From an uncultured Anaerolineae bacterium (lineage in GTDB: Bacteria; Chloroflexota; Anaerolineae; J036; Brachytrichaceae), in NCBI GenBank assembly GCA_938028725.1, contig CALIMH010000009.1, positions 126,529 to 190,528 of the forward strand: DNA of 64,000 bases, read 5' to 3'. Shown here in pieces: positions 17,702-26,150 of the stretch (position 1 is the stretch's first letter; each line of letters opens with the position of its first letter). The notes below the pieces were generated by a model. That model did no database searches. It was given only the letters and a program-made list of their open reading frames with translations, and was not told the DNA's origin. Both the position numbers and the translations under genes were made by a program.

Positions 17702-20700
17702 ATGTCTCAGGATTCAATGTTGGAGGCTGTTCACAAAGCTGCAACCCTACTAGAACTTCCGAAGCTGCTTTTGAAAGCTTTTATCGCGGTAGAAGGGGCA
17801 AACTCTCAGCACCCAGACGGGGTCGTTCAAGTGGTAGCAAGCACTCGGCATAGCCTCATCCCACGCATACCACGCCATATTAAGCTCTCCGCGCTGAATC
17901 TGGAAACCGATTCAACCTTGTCGGACAATGAGCTGAATGCGCGCTTTGAGCAAGCCTTCGCAGGCAAGAATTTGATAGTGCAAATAGTCACCGGCGGCTA
18001 CTATGTCCTTGAGCAACTGCAGCGCTTCGACGGACTCGTTGCTTTGGCTGCGCTGGCATACAACGCCGGTCCAAAGCGTGCACAGCAGGAAGTGGCAAAG
18101 TGGGGTGGCAACCCATATGTGGCGGCAAGGCAGTATCACAAGCGCATTGGCAATAACCTTAACGAGGTTACTGTCTTGCCTGGTGTGAAAGAAACGGATC
18201 CCAGCAGTGGCGTCGAGTGGATTCGATACCCAGTAATTGCCAACGACTCGCGGCTTGAGATATTCCAATACCTTTACTTGCGCCAAGTGCCTCGGCGTGC
18301 CTATGGTCTGCTGGACTACATATTCCACCCGACTCTACTGCTTTCGCGGGGGCTTTATGAGCCGACAGATGTTGCGCCAGCGCAAGACTCGCCAGACAAC
18401 GTGCTGGCGGTGGAAAATGGCCAGCTCGTGGTGCGCCGCCCTCAGGCTACTGTTGCATTTCATACCCAGCCACTCTCTCAGCGCGACCCACAATGGCTGG
18501 CAATGAGATTGGGCTTCAGCATGGAGGGCCACACCATCGGTTCACACGGCTGCACGCTCACGTGCGTCACGATGATGGCCAATGGGTTTGGCTATCAAGA
18601 AACCCCCGCTTCGCTCAACGCCAAGCTTTGCGCCTTAGGGCCAAATCAAGGCTTCTTTGGGTCGTTGCTTGCATGGTACGGCGTCACTCGCGTGTTGCCA
18701 AGCCTACAGCTTGAGCATCTCATCGAGTGTCGGCACAAGCCAGCGCCAATGGAAATAGTTGATAAAGCGCTCGCCAATGGCAAGCCTGTCATTGTCGAGC
18801 TCGACATGTCTCCCTCGCCTGGTTTCCAAAACCACTGGGTGTTGATTTATGGCCGCGAGGGGAGTGATTATCTGATCCACGATCCGTGGGCATGGCCCGT
18901 TGAAGAGCGCACGACCCTGACTGAGCGTTACGGCTTTGCCGGTGATCCTGCCAAGATCATCACGTACGTTGTTGTCTACAACAGCCCTTGTTTCAATCCT
19001 CCCCCTTACCCTTCCCTACCGCAGCAGGAACTTCTTCTAGTCGTACTTGACACAGAGGACATTCAGGCGATGGGTGGCCTTGCGCTGCGCGATCGCCCTG
19101 GCGTATATGGGTCTCAAGTGATAAGGAGGCTGCCCGCCGGCACTCAGCTGAAGCCGATTGAACCATTGACTTCGGCAAAACAGAAGGTCGGTGTGTTTGG
19201 ACAATGGATACGGGTCACCACCCTCGATAAAACCCAGGGATGGGTGGCGGGCTGGTTAGTAAGTAGCCTGGAACGCGAGGGCACTGCACCAGGCAATGCG
19301 ACGGCGCGCTCGGCAGCCCAGCGAAAGAGGAAACTAGCTACTACAGATTCCGCTCTCCAACCACCTCTGCGTGAGCGCAACTTTGTGCGTGTGAAGCCGC
19401 TGCAAAAAGGGAAGCGAGTGCCGATCCGCGCAAAGCCACGGTTGGGTGATGCGATTTACCAAGCAAAGTCTCGCGAGCTTTTCGAGGTGCTCGAACGTCC
19501 GGCAACGCTGGAACGTAAGCTCCAGCAGCGCGGAGAATGGCTGAAATTGCGCTTGCCCGATCGCCGTGTTGGATACGTTTCCGTCGCGCATGTTGAGCGG
19601 ATGCAGCAGCGTGGCTATACAGCAGCGCAGGCGAAGTCGCGCCTTAGCAGAGGTGCGATCGCGCCTCTAGAACCAGACGCGCTTGTGATGTTGCGAGTGA
19701 ACGCCCAACTCGGTTTGAATTTGCGCCGTGAGCCTCACATAGCAACAAACAACATCATCAAGACTCTGCCTTTCAGCACATTGCTACTGCTGCGCGAACC
19801 ATTCGAGCTGGCTGCTCCAAAGCTTGGCAAACCAAACCAGTGGGTGGCAGTAGTCACACTTGATGGTGTGTCAGGTTTTGTCAGCGCTCAATACGTCGTT
19901 GCCGTTGGGGATGTGCCCACAAATAATCAAGAGCTGATAAGGCAAGGCGTGGTGATGGCTGTGGATGAGCTGGAGCTGCGCCCGTCAGCTAGCACATCCG
20001 GCATGGCGAACTGGCGTGTCACACCAGGCACGCCGCTGCGGTTGCTTAACTCTGCGGATTGGGCCAAGGTGGGCGAGCCTGGTCAGTTTGTTGAGGTCGA
20101 GACATACGCCTTCAAGCGTGGTTTTGTGCCAGCCGACAAGCTGCGCGTGCCAGACTCAATCGATCGGCGCGTTAAAGTAGAAGACGCCCCTCTTCCTTTT
20201 GGCATTTGCGCATGGAATTACGGTATCCATGACCCATTTGATCGCAATTTGTTCGCAGGCAGTGGAAAGACTGGTTGGGTGTTATTCACGCACCGAGTCA
20301 CCGATGGCCAAGGCATGGACTACTCGACATGGGCGCGGCAAGGCTATGGTGTCATCGTTCGCTTGAACAACGACTATGGCGGCAGCGGCACAATTCCAGT
20401 TCCATCGCGCTATGAGTGGTTCGCTGAGCAATGCCGCCGATGGGTGAAGAACTCGCGTGACTGTCTGATCTGGGTGATCGGCAACGAGATGAACAACCCA
20501 CGGGAGTGGCCCAATCAGGATCCATACAATCCCGGAAACAATCCTGCCGACGAAATCACGCCGGAGCGCTACGCCGCTTGTTTCAATAAAGTGCGTGCTG
20601 CTATCAAGAGCGTACAACCGAGGGCAATTGTCGTGCCGGGCGCCGTTGATCCCTTTCAAGGTCCGCGCATGAGCTGCTTAGATTACTTCCGGCGCATGTT

Positions 20701-21121
20701 GGACGCGATAGTTGACCTCGATGGCATTGCACTGCACTGCTACACACATGGATATACACCAGACCTAGTGTCTTCGCTGGACACATTCCAGAACGACCCG
20801 CTGAGATGGCAGTACTATCACTTTCGCAGCTACCTTACTTTCTTGGACGTTATCCCTCCTCGCTACCGGTATAAGCCGATCTACATAACTGAAACTGATC
20901 CTCATGGACCAGCGCCGTGGTCTGGTGGTCAAAACGGCTGGGTGCAAGCAGCTTATGCCGAGATCGCGCGCTACAACGCGCAGCCCCACACCCAACAAAT
21001 CCAGACTCTGATCTTATACCGTTGGTCACGTGACGACCACTACAGCATCGTGGACAAACCTGGGGTGCAAGCCGACATCCGTGCCACGATTACCGGCACC
21101 GACTATCGCTGGCGCGCTTAA
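17702..21121 (+). CDS. Large multidomain cell-wall enzyme: transglycosylase-like, C39-like peptidase, SH3 repeats, glycoside hydrolase-like
   Basis: This 1139-residue protein combines four parts. Residues about 15-165 look like a lysozyme/transglycosylase domain: a catalytic-type Glu in AFIAVEGANS, then VVQV, then the hallmark AYNAGP. Residues about 255-425 resemble C39-like cysteine peptidases, with Cys in GSHGCTLTCVTMM, His in NHWVLIYG and Asp in LIHDPWAWP. Residues about 450-825 hold roughly four SH3-like repeats with RxRP-type turns (LALRDRPG, LNLRREPH), likely for wall binding. Residues about 830-1139 look like a TIM-barrel glycoside hydrolase, with WVIGNEMNNP and YITETDPHGP giving the acid/base and nucleophile Glu. 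No signal peptide or membrane segment is seen at the N-terminus, so export is unexplained. It is 10 bases upstream of the oxidase gene. The domain calls come from motif reading only. Confidence 0.75.
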   Translation: MSQDSMLEAVHKAATLLELPKLLLKAFIAVEGANSQHPDGVVQVVASTRHSLIPRIPRHIKLSALNLETDSTLSDNELNARFEQAFAGKNLIVQIVTGGYYVLEQLQRFDGLVALAALAYNAGPKRAQQEVAKWGGNPYVAARQYHKRIGNNLNEVTVLPGVKETDPSSGVEWIRYPVIANDSRLEIFQYLYLRQVPRRAYGLLDYIFHPTLLLSRGLYEPTDVAPAQDSPDNVLAVENGQLVVRRPQATVAFHTQPLSQRDPQWLAMRLGFSMEGHTIGSHGCTLTCVTMMANGFGYQETPASLNAKLCALGPNQGFFGSLLAWYGVTRVLPSLQLEHLIECRHKPAPMEIVDKALANGKPVIVELDMSPSPGFQNHWVLIYGREGSDYLIHDPWAWPVEERTTLTERYGFAGDPAKIITYVVVYNSPCFNPPPYPSLPQQELLLVVLDTEDIQAMGGLALRDRPGVYGSQVIRRLPAGTQLKPIEPLTSAKQKVGVFGQWIRVTTLDKTQGWVAGWLVSSLEREGTAPGNATARSAAQRKRKLATTDSALQPPLRERNFVRVKPLQKGKRVPIRAKPRLGDAIYQAKSRELFEVLERPATLERKLQQRGEWLKLRLPDRRVGYVSVAHVERMQQRGYTAAQAKSRLSRGAIAPLEPDALVMLRVNAQLGLNLRREPHIATNNIIKTLPFSTLLLLREPFELAAPKLGKPNQWVAVVTLDGVSGFVSAQYVVAVGDVPTNNQELIRQGVVMAVDELELRPSASTSGMANWRVTPGTPLRLLNSADWAKVGEPGQFVEVETYAFKRGFVPADKLRVPDSIDRRVKVEDAPLPFGICAWNYGIHDPFDRNLFAGSGKTGWVLFTHRVTDGQGMDYSTWARQGYGVIVRLNNDYGGSGTIPVPSRYEWFAEQCRRWVKNSRDCLIWVIGNEMNNPREWPNQDPYNPGNNPADEITPERYAACFNKVRAAIKSVQPRAIVVPGAVDPFQGPRMSCLDYFRRMLDAIVDLDGIALHCYTHGYTPDLVSSLDTFQNDPLRWQYYHFRSYLTFLDVIPPRYRYKPIYITETDPHGPAPWSGGQNGWVQAAYAEIARYNAQPHTQQIQTLILYRWSRDDHYSIVDKPGVQADIRATITGTDYRWRA

Positions 21122-21130
21122 ACCACTCCC

Positions 21131-22267
21131 ATGCAGACGTTCGACTTCGTCGTGATCGGCGCCGGCGCGATGGGCTGTGGTGCGGCCTACCATCTGGCTA
21201 AAGATCGGCAGCGCGTTCTCTTGCTGGAACAGTTTCAGATTGGACATGCACGTGGTAGTTCTCATGGCGAATCGCGCATCTTTCGCTTCGCCTATCCCCA
21301 AACTGAATATGCTCAGCTTGCGATGCAGACCAAACCACTATGGCAAGCGCTCGAGGAGGAATGCGGCCAGAGACTCTTGCTGGACAGCGGCGGCCTAGAT
21401 ATAGCCGATGACCCAAGCGGGTTTGCCCAGGTGAACCAGGTGGTCAACACGCTGAGCAAGCTGGGCGCACGCCATGAAGTACTTTCAGCGGCGCAATTTG
21501 GGGAGCGCTTCGCACAGTTCCGCATAGGTCCAGATGGCTATGCTGTTTACTCGCCGGATGCTGGCATTCTGCGTGCTGATCAATGCGTCCGAGCAATGGC
21601 GCACATGGCCGTCCGTCACGGCAGCACCATCCATGAGAGTGAGGTGGTCAGCCGAGTGCACAGCGATGGCGATTCAGTTGAGGTGATAACCAACCGCGAT
21701 CGCTACCGAGCTCGAAAAGCAATCGTTACAGCAGGTGCATGGGTAAATCAATTACTCGCCGCTAGTGGCTATCCCGTCTTGCCAGTTCGCATCGAGCGAG
21801 AGCAAGTGGCCTACTTTGACGCACGGGGTGATAGAAACCTGTCTTTGGGCCAATGGCCGGTTTGGATCCACTATCGCAGACAAATTGCATATGGCTTCCC
21901 CGATCTAGGCAATGGTGTCAAGGTTGGCTTCCATCACGCTGGCCACTACATCAACCATCCCGACGAGAACTGCGGTGTGCTGGATGACGGCGATCTGCAA
22001 GCCCTCAGCACCTACATTCGCGAGCGCTTCGCCAATGTGGACCCAACTCCGCGCAATGGTCTCACCTGCTTGTATACAGTCACGCCGGATGAAGATTTCA
22101 TCATTGATGCCCTACCCCACTCACCCAGCATCATCGTGGCATCTCCCTGCAGCGGGCATGGCTTCAAATTTGCGATTGGCATCGGGCGCGCGCTGGCTGA
22201 CCTAGCGCTGCATGGCACAACAGCGATGAGCATTGCCCACACACGCAAGCTTACTGCGGCGTGTTAA
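21131..22267 (+). CDS. FAD-dependent amino-acid oxidase, monomeric sarcosine oxidase/N-methyltryptophan oxidase type
   Basis: This flavoenzyme is expected to oxidise an N-methyl or secondary amino acid to an imine, giving H2O2 and, after hydrolysis, formaldehyde or an aldehyde. It has the dinucleotide-binding VIGAGAMGCGAAYHLAK and the family block GSSHGESRIFRFAYP. Cys in NGLTCLYTVTPDEDFIID corresponds to the covalent-flavin Cys of monomeric sarcosine oxidase. PCSGHGFKFAIGIGRALADLAL completes the C-terminal FAD site. The 378-residue length is typical. Sarcosine, N-methyltryptophan and pipecolate cannot be told apart from sequence alone. It follows the wall-enzyme gene by 10 bases, though no shared role is obvious. 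Confidence 0.88.
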   Translation: MQTFDFVVIGAGAMGCGAAYHLAKDRQRVLLLEQFQIGHARGSSHGESRIFRFAYPQTEYAQLAMQTKPLWQALEEECGQRLLLDSGGLDIADDPSGFAQVNQVVNTLSKLGARHEVLSAAQFGERFAQFRIGPDGYAVYSPDAGILRADQCVRAMAHMAVRHGSTIHESEVVSRVHSDGDSVEVITNRDRYRARKAIVTAGAWVNQLLAASGYPVLPVRIEREQVAYFDARGDRNLSLGQWPVWIHYRRQIAYGFPDLGNGVKVGFHHAGHYINHPDENCGVLDDGDLQALSTYIRERFANVDPTPRNGLTCLYTVTPDEDFIIDALPHSPSIIVASPCSGHGFKFAIGIGRALADLALHGTTAMSIAHTRKLTAAC

Positions 22268-22322
22268 CCAGCGTTAAAGTCACCTTTTCAGTCCAAACAA
22301 AATTCAGCATAAACCTCACAGC

Positions 22323-22613
22323 TTGAAACCGCAACAAGTGCTTACTACCATAAGCACTGTGAAGCGCATTGTTCAACAAGATTACCTCAACAACCATTTT
22401 CGCCTAGACCACGCTCCTGTGGGGAAGGCTGGGCGAGTAGTGCATGTTACCCCTGACTCGGCAGATTTGCTCGTCAAAGCGCGCGTCATGGGATTGCGGG
22501 AAGGGCGCTATGTGCAGGTGCTTGCACGCAATGGTCGCATTACCCTCATTCAGGTGGGTGGCCTGCGCATGGCGCTTAGTTGTGATTTGGCTGAACGGGT
22601 TGAGTTGCAATGA
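22323..22613 (+). CDS. feoA: FeoA family protein
   Basis: This small SH3-like cytosolic protein is needed for FeoB-dependent ferrous iron uptake. The core reads APVGKAGRVVHV, then ARVMGLREGRYVQVLARNG and VGGLRMALSCDLAERVEL, the usual FeoA pattern. The frame opens at a TTG; GTG codons at 22338 and 22359 are other possible starts, and none has a clear ribosome site. Its stop overlaps the feoB ATG by 4 bases. The chain has about 25 more residues at the start than the core domain needs. Confidence 0.88.
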   Translation: MKPQQVLTTISTVKRIVQQDYLNNHFRLDHAPVGKAGRVVHVTPDSADLLVKARVMGLREGRYVQVLARNGRITLIQVGGLRMALSCDLAERVELQ

Positions 22614-24673
22614 CTCACTGCCACGTGGTTGAGCAAGCAAAGCCTGCTCAGCGCGGCGAGCACTCCGGTGCAAGAGTGATCCGCGTCGCCATTGTCGGCA
22701 ACCCTAACACTGGCAAAACCACTCTGCTCAATCAACTGGTGGGTGCGCACTTTAGCGTTGGTAATTGGCCAGGCGTCACAGTAGAGCGTGAAGAGGGCAG
22801 CACACGCTTTGGCGATTGGCTCATCCACTTTACCGATTTGCCAGGAATCTACACCCTTGCGCCCTCACGCGACAGCGAGGATGAGCGCGTTGCTCTTTCT
22901 TACCTCTCTAACCAGCGACCGGATGTGATCTTGCAGGTCATTGATACGCCGCAATTGGACCGCAATCTGCCGTTGACGGTGGAGCTCAGCGAACTAGGTG
23001 TGCCGATGGTCATTGCGCTAAACATGGCCGATGAAGCGCAGCGCAATGGCATCTCGGTGAATTGCGCGCGACTCTATGAGCTAACCAACATCCGTGCGAC
23101 ACCAACTAATGGGCGCACTGGCCAAGGTGTGCGCGATCTGCTGCCGTTAATCGTGCAGACCTACCTTGAGCAGGCGCGGCCGAATCCTCCGCGCTACAGT
23201 GATGCGCTTGACGTTGCACAGGAGCAGGATGGAAGCAGGCTGCAATTCGGCCAAGCACTTCTTGAAGCCAGGATTGCCATCGCTGAAGAGCTGGCCCGTG
23301 CAGTGCTCAAGCAACGGCCTGCTCGCGTTAGCGGGGTCAGCACTGCAATTGACAGCCTTGCGCTTCACCCCGTGCTGGGAATTGTGATCTGGTTGGGGCT
23401 GATGTATGCCTTTTTCAAGCTGTCTTTTGACTTCTCCGCGCCGTACATGGACTGGCTCGACGGCTTCATCAACAACTTTTTAGGGCCGCTCGCCGGAATA
23501 GCTCTCGGCTCACTCAAAGCGCCGGAGATACTGCGCCAGTTTGTTGCAGAGGCAGTGTTTGGTGGGGTTGGGTTTGTGCTGACCTTCGTGCCACTTATCG
23601 CAGTGATGTTCTTCCTGCTGACGTTGCTGAATATGAGCGGCTATATGGCCCGCCTGCCGTTTCTGCTGGATCGCCTGATGCACCGCCTAGGTCTGAACGG
23701 GCGTGCGGTGATCCCATTGCTTCTTGGATTGGGCTGCAACGTGCCGGCCATCATGGCAACCCGCACAATGGGAAGCCGCCACGAGAAGTTAATCCTCATT
23801 GCCATGATCCCCTTTATGAGCTGCCCGGCTCGACTTGTGGTGTCATCGTTCTTCGCCGTGCTGTTCTTCCCACACTATGCATCACTTGTGATCATGGGAA
23901 TGTATGTGCTGGGCGTGGTGATAGCCTTGTTCACAGCTCTGCTGCTGAGCCGTGGGGTTTTCAAACGAGTCACACCTTCACTCATCATGGAGTTGCCGCC
24001 TTACCGCATTCCTCACTTGCGAACAGTCAGTGTGATCGTATGGAGCTACGTGCGCGAGTTTCTCTACCGCGCCGGCACGCTGATCTTTGCTGTCTCGATA
24101 GCTATCTGGGTTCTGTTGCGATTCCCCTTTGGTGCCTCGCCCGAACAGAGCGCTGTTGCATACGTTGGGCGCGCCATCACCCCCATCTTCGCACCACTCG
24201 GCTTAGAGGATTGGCGTATTTCCACCTCTCTCATACCTGCTTTCCTGGCGCGCGAGGTGGCGCTGAGCTTCATGTCAACCATTTATGCAGCCGAAGCAGA
24301 TAGCATGCTCGATGAGAAGACAGAAGGAGAATTCGATATAGCAACGAACGCTTATGGTCAACTGCAAGCACTTGGCGAAGCCGTGATTTTGAGTTTTCGA
24401 AACCTCGCGTCCTTTACGATTGTCACTCTAGAGGCTGGTCAAGACAACACAGAGAACACCCTTCGCAGCGTAATCCGAGAGCACTTCACTCCAGCGAGCG
24501 CACTTGCATTCACGACGTTGCTGCTTCTCTACAATTCCTGCCTGGGCGTATTCGGTGTGATGGCTAAGGAGGCTGGGAGGAATTTCGCGGTAGGATTCCT
24601 CGCCTACAGCTTTGTGGTTGGCTGGCTGGTGGCTCTCCTTGTATATCAGGTGGGTAGCAGGCTACCGTTGTAG
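22610..24673 (+). CDS. feoB: Ferrous iron transport protein B
   Basis: FeoB is the inner-membrane GTPase/transporter for Fe(II). The cytosolic G domain (about residues 25-190) has GNPNTGKTTLLNQLVG (G1), GVTVEREEG (G2), TDLPGIY (G3) and NMAD (G4, where most have NxxD). The helical S domain follows. The membrane part carries two Gate-type repeats with GLGCNVPAIMATRTM, then ALSFMSTIY and LYNSCLGVFGVMAKE. The Cys in the GCNVPA motif is the usual pore residue. Length 687 is normal. The ATGA overlap with feoA means a coupled feoAB operon. The DtxR-type regulator at 1.5-2.2 kb may control it, but I see no shared palindrome upstream of feoA. Confidence 0.95.
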   Translation: MTHCHVVEQAKPAQRGEHSGARVIRVAIVGNPNTGKTTLLNQLVGAHFSVGNWPGVTVEREEGSTRFGDWLIHFTDLPGIYTLAPSRDSEDERVALSYLSNQRPDVILQVIDTPQLDRNLPLTVELSELGVPMVIALNMADEAQRNGISVNCARLYELTNIRATPTNGRTGQGVRDLLPLIVQTYLEQARPNPPRYSDALDVAQEQDGSRLQFGQALLEARIAIAEELARAVLKQRPARVSGVSTAIDSLALHPVLGIVIWLGLMYAFFKLSFDFSAPYMDWLDGFINNFLGPLAGIALGSLKAPEILRQFVAEAVFGGVGFVLTFVPLIAVMFFLLTLLNMSGYMARLPFLLDRLMHRLGLNGRAVIPLLLGLGCNVPAIMATRTMGSRHEKLILIAMIPFMSCPARLVVSSFFAVLFFPHYASLVIMGMYVLGVVIALFTALLLSRGVFKRVTPSLIMELPPYRIPHLRTVSVIVWSYVREFLYRAGTLIFAVSIAIWVLLRFPFGASPEQSAVAYVGRAITPIFAPLGLEDWRISTSLIPAFLAREVALSFMSTIYAAEADSMLDEKTEGEFDIATNAYGQLQALGEAVILSFRNLASFTIVTLEAGQDNTENTLRSVIREHFTPASALAFTTLLLLYNSCLGVFGVMAKEAGRNFAVGFLAYSFVVGWLVALLVYQVGSRLPL

Positions 24674-24809
24674 GCAATAGGGCTGCACGTTCTTGCGATT
24701 GGCCTAGCGCTCCTGCCGAAGGCATCTAGAATCAATAGGTGCAAGCTTCAAGTACGTCTTTGAACCCGACTCTTAGTTGCCCGCTTGTAGCCAGGAGGAT
24801 TGGATTTTT

Positions 24810-26099
24810 ATGGTCGCTCCTTCTTCACCAGTGCCCAACCTTGCACCTCAGGAGAGCGCTTATACCACTGCGCTCACTCAATACGACCGTGCTGCGCAAA
24901 TCCTGGGCCTCAGTTCCGGGATGTACGAGACACTACGGAAGCCTCGGCGAGAGTTGACTGTCAACTTCCCTGTCAAGATGGACAATGGCGAAGTGCGCGT
25001 CTTCACCGGCTATCGTGTGCATCACAACACGGCGCGAGGGCCTTCAAAAGGTGGCATCCGCTATGCCCCCACAGTAGATCTTGACGAGGTGCGTGCTCTA
25101 GCAATGTGGATGACATGGAAATGCGCTATTGCCGATCTACCTTTTGGTGGTGCAAAAGGTGGCGTAGTGGTGGACCCGAAGCAGCTCTCTTTAGCGGAAC
25201 TGGAGCGGCTCACGCGTCGCTACACCACGGAGATTACGCCGCTCATTAGCCCGGAAGGAGACATACCTGCGCCCGATGTAGGTACAAATCCGCAGGTGAT
25301 GGCCTGGATTATGGACACTTACTCCATGCATCGCGGTTACTCAGTGCCGGCCATTGTGACAGGCAAGCCCATAAACATTGGCGGCTCTGCTGGGCGCTTT
25401 GAAGCAACGGGGAGAGGTGTGATGTTTGTTGTGCGTGAGGCCTATCGTACTTTCGGCTGGAACTTTGACAACTTGTCTGTTGTCGTGCAGGGGTTCGGCA
25501 ACGTTGGCTCAATCGTGGCGCAGACTGCTTATGAAATGGGGTGTCGTGTGATCGCAGTGAGCGATATCAAGGGTGGCATTTACAACCCTAACGGAATTGA
25601 CATTCCACGCCTGCGATTGTTTCTTAGAGAGGAGCATACGTTAGCTGACTTTGCCCGCATCAGTGGCGTAGATGTCATCACCAACTCCGAGTTGCTGGAA
25701 CTGCCTTGCGACATCTTAATACCAGCCGCTATGGAGAATCAAATCACAGCTGCCAATGCCTCGAGGGTCAGAGCCAGGGTTGTCGCAGAGGGTGCAAATG
25801 GACCTACCACTCCAGAGGCAGATGACATCCTCATAGAGCGCAATGTCTTGGTGATCCCAGATATTTTGTGCAATGCTGGGGGCGTGGTGGTTTCATACTT
25901 CGAGTGGGTGCAAAGTCTGCAGCAACTTTTCTGGGAGGAAAGTGATGTGATGCAACGCCTAGAGCGTGTGATGGTGCGCAGTTTTCGCAATGTGTATAGC
26001 GAAGCACTTCGCATGGATATTGATTTGCGTACCTCTGCGTTGGTCTTGGGTATTCGTCGTGTTGTCGAAGCTACTCGCGTTCGGGGTCTCTATCCATAA
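24810..26099 (+). CDS. gdhA: Glutamate dehydrogenase (Glu/Leu/Phe/Val family)
   Basis: This enzyme interconverts glutamate and 2-oxoglutarate plus ammonia with NAD(P). It has substrate Lys motifs in [13 protein letters not shown] and the catalytic segment [19 protein letters not shown], then the Rossmann motif [12 protein letters not shown] and [13 protein letters not shown]. The 429 residues match the hexameric class. I chose the ATG at 24810 because AGGAGG lies 10 bases before it; the frame itself extends to a TTG at 24777. A TAGAAT at 24727-24732 could be a -10 box. Coenzyme preference is not clear from what can be read. A perfect hairpin follows 24 bases after the stop. Confidence 0.95.
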   Translation: MVAPSSPVPNLAPQESAYTTALTQYDRAAQILGLSSGMYETLRKPRRELTVNFPVKMDNGEVRVFTGYRVHHNTARGPSKGGIRYAPTVDLDEVRALAMWMTWKCAIADLPFGGAKGGVVVDPKQLSLAELERLTRRYTTEITPLISPEGDIPAPDVGTNPQVMAWIMDTYSMHRGYSVPAIVTGKPINIGGSAGRFEATGRGVMFVVREAYRTFGWNFDNLSVVVQGFGNVGSIVAQTAYEMGCRVIAVSDIKGGIYNPNGIDIPRLRLFLREEHTLADFARISGVDVITNSELLELPCDILIPAAMENQITAANASRVRARVVAEGANGPTTPEADDILIERNVLVIPDILCNAGGVVVSYFEWVQSLQQLFWEESDVMQRLERVMVRSFRNVYSEALRMDIDLRTSALVLGIRRVVEATRVRGLYP

Positions 26100-26123
26100 C
26101 CAAAAATTGCCTATACGAAACTA

Positions 26124-26150
26124 CATTCTCCACTAGCAAGGTGGAGAATG
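26124..26150 (+). terminator. Perfect 10-bp hairpin after gdhA, covering the GTG of the next gene
   Basis: CATTCTCCAC (26124-26133) and GTGGAGAATG (26141-26150) pair perfectly around the 7-base loop TAGCAAG. There is no T-run after it on this strand. It could be a gdhA 3' stability hairpin. Because its right arm contains the candidate GTG start at 26141, it could also hide that start in the mRNA. Confidence 0.5.

Noticed and set aside
22268-22322. Search for a DtxR-type operator before feoA
   Set aside because: No palindrome like that at 2198-2225 or a classical iron box was found.
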